Shown here: positions 55,768 to 62,246 of the stretch, piece after piece | Layout of the letters: each line of letters opens with the position of its first letter | Numbering within the stretch: position 1 is the stretch's first letter | DNA from: Oceanobacillus sp. Castelsardo | GTDB lineage: Bacteria > Bacillota > Bacilli > Bacillales > Amphibacillaceae | Length of the DNA stretch: 64,000 bases | Direction of reading: 5' to 3' | Assembly (NCBI RefSeq): GCF_001659985.1 | Contig: NZ_LYCS01000003.1 | Coordinates: 276,015 to 340,014, forward strand | The notes under the pieces: generated by a model | Databases searched by the model: none | What the model was told of the DNA's origin: nothing | What the model saw: only the letters and a program-made list of their open reading frames with translations | Program-made: the position numbers and the translations under genes

Positions 55768-56451
55768 ATGATGACAAATATTCTAGTTGTTGATGATGAT
55801 ATTCATATCTTAAAGCTTGTATCTATCCACTTATCGGAGCAAGGTTATAACGTATTCCAAGCGAAAGACGGTGTTGAAGCTTTAGAAGTACTTCATAAGA
55901 CAGCATGCCATTTAGCGGTTGTTGATGTGATGATGCCTTTTATGAACGGTTTTGAGTTAACAAAAGAAATTCGTAATCAATATAATATTCCAGTCATCCT
56001 TTTAACAGCCAAAGATCAGATTGAGGACAAGGAACAAGGATTCCAAGCTGGTACAGACGATTATCTAGTGAAACCATTTGAGCCAAAAGAATTAAGCTTT
56101 CGTATTAAAGCTCTATTGCGGCGCTATGATAATCAACCAGATGAATCTGTTGTACGTATAGGAAATACAACGATAAACAAGAAAAGCTATGAAGTTCAAA
56201 TCGGGGACCGGACCATCCTTTTACCTTTAAAAGAGTTTGAGCTTTTGTATTTTCTTATGTCCAAACCGATGCAGGTTTTTTCCAGAGATCATTTAATTGA
56301 ACAAATCTGGGGCTTCGATTATGAAGGGGATGAACGTACAGTAGATGTTCATATCAAAAGATTAAGAGAGCGATTCTCAAAATTGACGGTCGACTTCCAA
56401 ATTAAAACCGTGCGTGGGGTTGGATATTCATTGGAGGCAAAGCGACCATGA
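55768..56451 (+). CDS. hssR: Haem response regulator HssR
   Basis: 227 residues, OmpR class. Receiver domain with phospho-acceptor Asp53 (VVDVMMP) and the conserved Lys in DYLVKPFEPKEL; winged helix with IWGFDYEGDERTVDVHIKRLRERF, almost the same as in staphylococcal HssR. Its target is a direct repeat, found here upstream of hrtB and again upstream of the gene at 58115. Overlaps hssS by four bases. Confidence 0.9.
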   Translation: MMTNILVVDDDIHILKLVSIHLSEQGYNVFQAKDGVEALEVLHKTACHLAVVDVMMPFMNGFELTKEIRNQYNIPVILLTAKDQIEDKEQGFQAGTDDYLVKPFEPKELSFRIKALLRRYDNQPDESVVRIGNTTINKKSYEVQIGDRTILLPLKEFELLYFLMSKPMQVFSRDHLIEQIWGFDYEGDERTVDVHIKRLRERFSKLTVDFQIKTVRGVGYSLEAKRP

Positions 56452-57830
56452 AAACCCTTTACGTGAAATTTGTTGTCATTACGATTGGAATCATGATATT
56501 AAGCAGTATTCTTGCTTTCTTAATATCCAATACGTATTATCAACAAAAATTAAAACCCTATAACGATGAAAAAATAACAGACTTTGCCCAATCCATCACT
56601 GCATATACAGCCGAGAACCCTACTATCGATTTGAAGGAATACTTAGAAAACATCTCTTCCATTGGATATCAAATTTATCTGATTGATGATTCTGGAGAGG
56701 AAGCCTTTTATGGCGCACCATTTAGAGACAATAGTCTTCCTATTGCAACAAAGGAACGTGTACTAGACGGAGACATTTATCATGGTATTCTTCATTTTCC
56801 ACAAGAGACATTTGTAACAGGCTTTTTTGCTAATGAATTAAAGAATACCATTGGCGTTCCATTAACCTATAACGGAAAAAATTATGCTCTTTTCCTTAGA
56901 CCGGATATTAAACTTCTTTTTAATGAGATGCATTATTTATTTGGGTGGTTACTTGTGTTTACGATTATTCTGAGTATTGTCATGGTTGCTTTTAGTACCA
57001 AATATTTAGTAAAGCCCATTTCCAAATTAACAACAGCTACAAAATCACTCTCTAGTGGCGATTTCAATGTGGAACTCGATATTACTCGTCACGATGAGTT
57101 AGGAGAACTTTCTCATAGTTTTTTACGAATGGCAAAACAATTAGAACAAATGGACGACGTTAGGAAAGAGTTCATCTCAAACATTTCCCATGACATTCAG
57201 TCTCCATTATCCAATATAAAAGGGTATACAAGCCTATTGGAAAACGAATCGATCAGTATAGAAGAAAGGGGGCATTACGTTTCCATTATTAACGATGAAA
57301 TTGGCAGGCTATCAAGCTTAACCAAACAATTATTACTTCTGGCCTCACTAGATCGTAGTGATGATTTGATGAAAAAAAGACCCTTCAACGTTGGACAACA
57401 AATGAAAGAATTGATACGAAATTATCAATGGCAAGTAAGCGAAAAAGATATTATGCTGAGCTATTCTTTGCCAGATATCGAAATCATTGGTGATCCATCT
57501 TTACTCCATACGGTTTGGGATAATTTATTAACAAATGCCATTAAATACAATAAACCAAACGGAAGTATTGAAATAACGCTGGAGGAAAAAGGGGAATCGA
57601 TCTTAGCAACCTTTAGTGATACAGGAATCGGATTAAATGATGCAGAAATGGAAAGGATTTTTGACCGCTTTTACCGGGCAGATACCGCACGTACACGGAC
57701 TATCGAGGGGACTGGCCTTGGTTTATCCATCGTTTGGACCATTATCCAATTGCATGATGGTCATATTCATGTGAATAGTAAAGTAAAAGAAGGAACTACA
57801 TTTATTGTTGAGTTACCTGTTCATTCGTAA
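56448..57830 (+). CDS. hssS: Haem sensor histidine kinase HssS
   Basis: 460 residues. Helix 1 (9-29), an extracytoplasmic sensor domain (about 30-163), helix 2 (164-185), HAMP, HisKA with phospho-His248 (NISHDIQSPLSNIKGY), and HATPase with N-box NLLTNAIKYN and FSDTGIGLND. The sensor domain carries FYGAPFRDNSL, YHGI, FVTGFFANELKNTIGV and FLRPDI, which match staphylococcal HssS closely and support the haem-sensor identity. Normal full length. Confidence 0.9.
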   Translation: MKTLYVKFVVITIGIMILSSILAFLISNTYYQQKLKPYNDEKITDFAQSITAYTAENPTIDLKEYLENISSIGYQIYLIDDSGEEAFYGAPFRDNSLPIATKERVLDGDIYHGILHFPQETFVTGFFANELKNTIGVPLTYNGKNYALFLRPDIKLLFNEMHYLFGWLLVFTIILSIVMVAFSTKYLVKPISKLTTATKSLSSGDFNVELDITRHDELGELSHSFLRMAKQLEQMDDVRKEFISNISHDIQSPLSNIKGYTSLLENESISIEERGHYVSIINDEIGRLSSLTKQLLLLASLDRSDDLMKKRPFNVGQQMKELIRNYQWQVSEKDIMLSYSLPDIEIIGDPSLLHTVWDNLLTNAIKYNKPNGSIEITLEEKGESILATFSDTGIGLNDAEMERIFDRFYRADTARTRTIEGTGLGLSIVWTIIQLHDGHIHVNSKVKEGTTFIVELPVHS

Positions 57831-57845
57831 TACCTTGATAGTGAG

Positions 57846-57961
57846 TGTTCAAAAAGGAGGATGAAAATGACCGAGCAGTTCGAGGCGGCATAGCTTTGAG
57901 CAGCGGAAAAGCAAGCCAACGAAGAAATGCGAAGTGTCATTTTCACCGGACTTTTTGAACA
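57846..57961. repeat. 116-bp palindromic element
   Basis: Ends are TGTTCAAAAAG and CTTTTTGAACA (perfect inverted repeats). Inside them GAAAATGAC (57863) and GTCATTTTC (57936) are a second perfect pair. The 64-base centre is richer in G+C than its surroundings (GCGGCATAGC..GCAGCGGAAAAGC). It has no frame of note. It looks like a MITE or a structured mobile RNA-type repeat inserted after hssS. Confidence 0.75.
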
Positions 57962-57977
57962 ACCTCTGATAGGTCAT

Positions 57978-58027
57978 TCTTTCTCGATTGAATTCCCAAT
58001 CGGAAAGGAGTGACTCTTTTTTTGTTT
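57978..58027 (+). terminator. Probable terminator after hssS
   Basis: CTTTC.CGATTG pairs with CAATCG.GAAAG with one bulge; GTGACTC and a run of nine or so T with one G follow. It sits just before the second HssR-type box. Confidence 0.6.
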
Positions 58028-58030
58028 TTT

Positions 58031-58050
58031 ATTCATCTTCCGTTCATATT
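58031..58050 (+). promoter_or_regulatory. Second HssR-type direct repeat
   Basis: ATTCATCTT-CC-GTTCATATT has the same unit and the same CC spacer as the box before hrtB, and its second half matches the known HssR half-site GTTCATATT exactly. It lies 65 bases before the gene at 58115. Confidence 0.75.
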
Positions 58051-58114
58051 CATCGAGTAAATTATAGAGGAACACGGGAAAAGAACTAAATTATGAAAAG
58101 TCGAGGGGGATTTT

Positions 58115-58504
58115 ATGACGAATAAACATAGTAAAATACTGTTACGATTTGCAGGTATTTTCGGTTTAATAGGAGCACTGTTAGGGGCACATATGGCTGG
58201 TGCGGGGTCGTATGCATTCCGTCCCATTCATGCACATAGCCTAGTCGTTGGTTGGTTAACCCTTTTTGCATGGGCGGTTTATTATAAAGTTTTCCAAACA
58301 AGAGAGACTGTATTGACAAAAATACACGTTTGGAGTGCCATTATAGGTTCTGTAGGCTTAACCGTAGGCATGTGGTTATATATGGTTAAACCATTTAATC
58401 TTCCAGAAGGATTAACACTAACCTTTTATATTGGCGGAGGAGTTGCATTACTGATAAGCTTCATTGCCTTTTTCCTCATCACACTCTTTTACAGAGAGCC
58501 ATAG
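58115..58504 (+). CDS. Four-helix membrane protein, haem-copper oxidase subunit I-like, putative HssR target
   Basis: 129 residues with four helices (about 10-32, 41-62, 70-92, 103-126). Histidines sit at helix ends and inside helices: His26, His39 and His41 (RPIHAHSLVVGWLTLFAWAVYYKVF) and His71 (TKIHVWSAIIGSVGL). The HAHSLVVGW pattern resembles the first helices of cytochrome oxidase/NO reductase subunit I, where such His residues bind haem. The protein is far too short for an oxidase. GAGGGGGA lies before the ATG. The HssR-type box upstream suggests induction by haem. Function unknown. Confidence 0.78.
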   Translation: MTNKHSKILLRFAGIFGLIGALLGAHMAGAGSYAFRPIHAHSLVVGWLTLFAWAVYYKVFQTRETVLTKIHVWSAIIGSVGLTVGMWLYMVKPFNLPEGLTLTFYIGGGVALLISFIAFFLITLFYREP

Positions 58505-58567
58505 GGACAGGTCCATCGTCCCACCCACTATTGGGACGATGGACCTGTCCCCCCGGCTCTCTTGTTT
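58495..58567 (+). terminator. Terminator formed by GGGACAGGT dispersed repeat, copy 3
   Basis: The GGGACAGGTCCATCGTCCCA arm (starting about 58504) is perfectly complementary to the arm starting about 58532, framed by AGAGCC/GGCTCT and followed by CTTGTTTT. The most symmetrical of the five copies. Confidence 0.85.
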
Positions 58568-58610
58568 TATGTTATGATAATGTAGTTGGGCACCAAGGGA
58601 GGTCTAATAA

Positions 58611-59534
58611 ATGAAATTAAATAAAGGTATTTTATTTGTATTATTAGGTGCTGGATGTTTTGGCTTTACACCGATATTCGCTAAATTGGGGTTTAGCTAC
58701 GGTTACTCACTTGGAGAAATTACTATCGTTCAAATGATTATTTCCTCATTCTTATTATGGTCTTTTACTCTATTAAAACGCTCTAGTTTCAAAGGGCTTA
58801 ATAAGAAGAACATTCTTCAAATTATGATTACTGGTTGTTTTGTCGGATTAACCAGTATTTTTTATTATGGCTCGATGCAATATCTACCGGCTTCTTTAGC
58901 CATCGTTCTCATGTTCCAATTCGTTTGGATAGGGATTATTCTAGAATGGATTTTCACTAAAATAAAACCATCACCTACAACATTATTGTCCATCATCTTA
59001 ATTTTAATAGGGGTCTTTTTCGCTTCCAATATTGCAAATGGAGACATACAAGGATTGCCTGTTAAAGGATTTGTATTCGGTATTTTATCAGCATTCACTT
59101 ATGCGGGTTTTATCTTTTTCAGTGGAAAGATCGCTGTCCATGTCGATGCCTGGACGCGGAGCTCCTTTATGGTCACAGGGTCAACCATCTTAGTACTTAT
59201 TCTATTCATGCGTGACATCCCAACTGTACTACCATTAGAGAAAAACTTATTGACAACTGCCGTTGGGGTTTCGTTATTTGGAGCAGTCCTTCCACCATTA
59301 TTTTACGCAGTAGGCGCACCTCTCGTTTCAGGAGGAATCGCCAATATATTAACATCTATCGAATTACCTATTGCCATCCTATCAGCGAGTCTCATTTTGT
59401 CAGAAACTGTAACACCGCTTCAGTGGTTGGGAACGGCTATTATACTAGCAGCTATCGCATTAAATGAACTTGGCACGAATTATTTTAAGTCTAAAAGAAT
59501 GGTTAGGGATGAAGAAGAAATGAAACGGGCGTAA
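58611..59534 (+). CDS. EamA family (DMT) transporter
   Basis: 307 residues, ten helices in two EamA repeats; the first begins GILFVLLGAGCFGFTPIFAKLGFSYG and the second GFVFGILSAFTYAGFIFFSGKIA. The conserved end of repeat 2, SIELPIAILSASLILSETVTPLQWLGTAIILAAI, is typical. The family exports or imports small metabolites; substrate unknown. GGGAGG precedes the ATG. Monocistronic between two dispersed repeats. Confidence 0.88.
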   Translation: MKLNKGILFVLLGAGCFGFTPIFAKLGFSYGYSLGEITIVQMIISSFLLWSFTLLKRSSFKGLNKKNILQIMITGCFVGLTSIFYYGSMQYLPASLAIVLMFQFVWIGIILEWIFTKIKPSPTTLLSIILILIGVFFASNIANGDIQGLPVKGFVFGILSAFTYAGFIFFSGKIAVHVDAWTRSSFMVTGSTILVLILFMRDIPTVLPLEKNLLTTAVGVSLFGAVLPPLFYAVGAPLVSGGIANILTSIELPIAILSASLILSETVTPLQWLGTAIILAAIALNELGTNYFKSKRMVRDEEEMKRA

Positions 59535-59610
59535 AATGGGATAGTTTAACCAAGGTTCGCCTTCCAACTTCTCTGAACCGAAACAAGACATTAACCTCTG
59601 GGTACCAATG

Positions 59611-59650
59611 TTTATTGGGACGAGGTACCTGTCCCTCTGGCTCTTTTTGT
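59611..59650 (+). terminator. GGGACAGGT dispersed repeat, copy 4
   Basis: GGGACGAGGTACCTGTCCC is a nearly perfect palindrome (the AGGTACCT centre is exact), followed by CTCTTTTTG. It lies after the EamA gene, about 35 bases before the next start. Confidence 0.75.
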
Positions 59651-59684
59651 CGTATAATGGGGCTATCAACAGGAGATTGGAGAA

Positions 59685-60506
59685 TTGGAATTGTATAAAT
59701 TAATCGCAATTGATATGGACGGGACTCTTTTAAATGACCGTCATGAAGTACCAGAAGATGTAAAAAGCACATTAGCCGAGGCAAAAAGACAGGGGATAAA
59801 AATTGTCCTATGCTCTGGACGCCCAATTGGTGGCTTGCGTGGCTACATTAAAGCACTAAACCTAGATGAAGAGGGTGATTATGCCATCGCTTATAATGGT
59901 GCACTCGTACAAGACTCTCACACAGAAGGGGTTGTAGCTGAATTATCGCTTAGTCATGATGATTTGGTGAAGCTTCATGACCTTAGTGTTGAATTGAAAT
60001 CGCCAATGCACTTCTTTGATGCAAAAGGAGTATATTCACCGAACGCCGATATTAGTGAATATACCGTGTTGGAAGCATATTTATGTCAAATCCCATTAGC
60101 TTATCGCCAAGTAAGCGACATACCAACCAATATATCGATACCCAAAATCATGTTCATTGATAATCCAGACAACTTAAATCGAACCATTCAAGCACTTCCA
60201 GAGAACCTAAAAGAACAGTATACGATTGTTCAAAGTTCCCCGTATTTCCTTGAATTTGTTCATCCTAGCGCAAGCAAAGGAAACGCAGTGAAAAAGCTAG
60301 CAAAACAGCTCGACATTAAACAAGAAGAAATCATGAGCTTTGGGGATAACGGAAATGATTTATCCATGATCGAGTATGCTGGGTGTGGCGTAGCAATGGG
60401 GAATGCTATCCCTGAAGTCAAAGCAGCCGCCGATTTCCAAACCCGAAGCAATAATGAAAGCGGAGTGGCGTATGCAATTAAAAAGCTTGTTTTGGATACT
60501 TTATAA
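59685..60506 (+). CDS. Cof-type HAD family phosphatase
   Basis: 273 residues, cytoplasmic. HAD motifs: I in IAIDMDGTLLND (Asp nucleophile and general acid Asp), II in VLCSGRPIGG, the C2B cap in the middle, III Lys in HPSASKGNAVKKLA, IV in MSFGDNGNDLSMI. Such enzymes (YidA, Cof) dephosphorylate sugar phosphates, FMN or PLP; specificity cannot be predicted. TTG start at 59685 with GGAG eight bases ahead; a TTG two codons later is equally possible. Confidence 0.9.
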   Translation: MELYKLIAIDMDGTLLNDRHEVPEDVKSTLAEAKRQGIKIVLCSGRPIGGLRGYIKALNLDEEGDYAIAYNGALVQDSHTEGVVAELSLSHDDLVKLHDLSVELKSPMHFFDAKGVYSPNADISEYTVLEAYLCQIPLAYRQVSDIPTNISIPKIMFIDNPDNLNRTIQALPENLKEQYTIVQSSPYFLEFVHPSASKGNAVKKLAKQLDIKQEEIMSFGDNGNDLSMIEYAGCGVAMGNAIPEVKAAADFQTRSNNESGVAYAIKKLVLDTL

Positions 60507-60508
60507 GC

Positions 60509-60536
60509 CACGGGGACAGGTTCATCGTCCCACCCA
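60509..60536 (+). repeat. GGGACAGGT dispersed repeat, copy 5 (half unit)
   Basis: GGGGACAGGTTCATCGTCCCA followed by CCCACCTC matches the left half of the copy at 58495; the right half is missing, as if trimmed. Confidence 0.7.
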
Positions 60537-60554
60537 CCTCTCTTATAAAAAATT

Positions 60555-60582
60555 GGGATACTGGATTAGTTTCCAGTATCCC
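60555..60582 (-). terminator. Terminator of the cstA-like gene
   Basis: GGGATACTGG pairs perfectly with CCAGTATCCC; on the minus strand it is followed by TTTTTT. It lies 13 bases after the stop codon. Confidence 0.93.
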
Positions 60583-60594
60583 CATCAAATCTAC

Positions 60595-62040
60595 TTATCC
60601 TACTTTCACATCTGATTCCTCATAGTTTCCAGCTGTTTTATGCTTAACAAGTTGCCTCACAAACCAAGCAAGTACAGCCAACCAAACTACCATTCCTAGA
60701 ACGAGAGAAATACCATAGTCTAGATTAAAGCCTTCTGGTGCGTAAAAGAAATACGTACTTACCACTGCAGTCATGAATAACGCTGGGATGCTACAGATCC
60801 AATGGAACTTGTTATTTTTCATAAGGTACATCGCCCCTGTCCATAGCATTACTGCAGCAACTACCTGATTTGTCCCGCCAACATAGCGCCATAGGAAACT
60901 ATAATCAATCGTAGTCAGATATAGCGTGGCGCCTGCTACCGGTACCATAAGTAAAGTCAATTTTCCTTTTCCATTAAAGTCTTTCTTTGTCAATTGTGTT
61001 AATAATTCTGCAAGCATCATTCTGGAAGACCGTAATGCCGTATCACCAGTCGTAATCGGAAGAACGACAATCCCCAATATCGCTATCATACCGCCAAATG
61101 CTCCTAGTGTCGTTAGACTGATTTCATTAACGACCCCGGCAGGACCGCCCGCTTCCAGTGCTGCATTCAATGCACCTGTACTACCGAAAAAGGTCATCCC
61201 TTCCGCTGCCCAAATCATAGCAATGATTCCTTCACCAATCATCGCTCCATAGAACACCTTTCTACCTTCACTTTCTTTTTTCAATGTTCGGGCCAAGATA
61301 GGACTTTGTGTACTATGAAATCCAGAGATAGCTCCACAAGATATGGTTACCATTAATAATGGCCAGATTGGTAGCTCTCCAGGGTGTAAGTTACTTAACG
61401 TTAGATTTGGGATTGGATTGTCAAAAAAGAACATCCCAATTCCGATTGATACAGCCATAAAGATTAATATTGCTCCAAATATAGGATATACTCTACCAAT
61501 TACTTTATTAATTGGTAGGATTGCCGCAAGTAATAGATAAACAAATATAATAACAAGCCACGTCGTAAAGTTAAGTGGTGTGATTTGAGTTAGTAACTGA
61601 GCAGGTGCTGCAGTAAATGCTGCTGCCACTAAAACCATTAAAATGATTGAAACAATCGTCGTAACGAATTTCATGGCCCCACCCAAATATTTTCCAACAA
61701 TGGTCGGAAATTGTGCTCCATTATGTCTAAGCGATACCATACCTGAAAAGTAATCATGTACTGCTCCAGCAAAAATACTACCAACTACAATCCATATAAA
61801 TGCAACTGGGCCATAAAGCGCGCCCATGATTGCGCCAAAGATTGGGCCGGTTCCAGCGATATTTAGAAGCTGAATTAAACTCGCTTTCCACCAACTCATT
61901 GGCATGTAATCAAGACCATCGTTGCTCGTATAGGCAGGCGTTGGATTCTGATCATTAATGCCAAAAATTCGCTCAACCACCTTCCCGTAAACGATATATC
62001 CAACAATTAACAACAAGATGGATGCTAAAAAAGTAACCAT
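60595..62040 (-). CDS. CstA-family transporter (carbon starvation, pyruvate or peptide)
   Basis: 481 residues, about 12-14 helices. CstA signatures are GLDYMPMSWWKASLIQLLNIAGTGPIFGAIMGALYGPVAFIWIV near the N-terminus and GAISGFHSTQSPILARTLKKESEGRKVFYGAMIGEGI in the middle. This is a shorter form than E. coli CstA (about 700 residues) or the roughly 600-residue Bacillus CstA. Members import peptides or pyruvate during carbon limitation. GGGGG lies before the ATG. Its own terminator follows. Confidence 0.9.
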   Translation of the reverse strand: MVTFLASILLLIVGYIVYGKVVERIFGINDQNPTPAYTSNDGLDYMPMSWWKASLIQLLNIAGTGPIFGAIMGALYGPVAFIWIVVGSIFAGAVHDYFSGMVSLRHNGAQFPTIVGKYLGGAMKFVTTIVSIILMVLVAAAFTAAPAQLLTQITPLNFTTWLVIIFVYLLLAAILPINKVIGRVYPIFGAILIFMAVSIGIGMFFFDNPIPNLTLSNLHPGELPIWPLLMVTISCGAISGFHSTQSPILARTLKKESEGRKVFYGAMIGEGIIAMIWAAEGMTFFGSTGALNAALEAGGPAGVVNEISLTTLGAFGGMIAILGIVVLPITTGDTALRSSRMMLAELLTQLTKKDFNGKGKLTLLMVPVAGATLYLTTIDYSFLWRYVGGTNQVVAAVMLWTGAMYLMKNNKFHWICSIPALFMTAVVSTYFFYAPEGFNLDYGISLVLGMVVWLAVLAWFVRQLVKHKTAGNYEESDVKVG

Positions 62041-62201
62041 CGCTGAAACCCCCTTTTTTCTAAAAATTTAAATATAATAATATACCGAATAGAAAGAAAA
62101 ATCAATGACTTTTTTGACATTTCCTGTAATTTTTTTCACTATTTAAAATAGGCTGCCTTTAGGTGCTTTTCCACCCCCTTTGTAAATCAGCCGAAGTAAA
62201 A

Positions 62202-62236
62202 AGCCCTACAAGGTGATGAGTCACCTTGTAGGGCTT
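62202..62236 (-). terminator. Terminator of the RND transporter gene
   Basis: AGCCCTACAAGGTGA pairs perfectly with TCACCTTGTAGGGCT over TGAG; on the minus strand TTTTTAC follows. Confidence 0.95.
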
Positions 62237-62246
62237 AACTTTAAAC

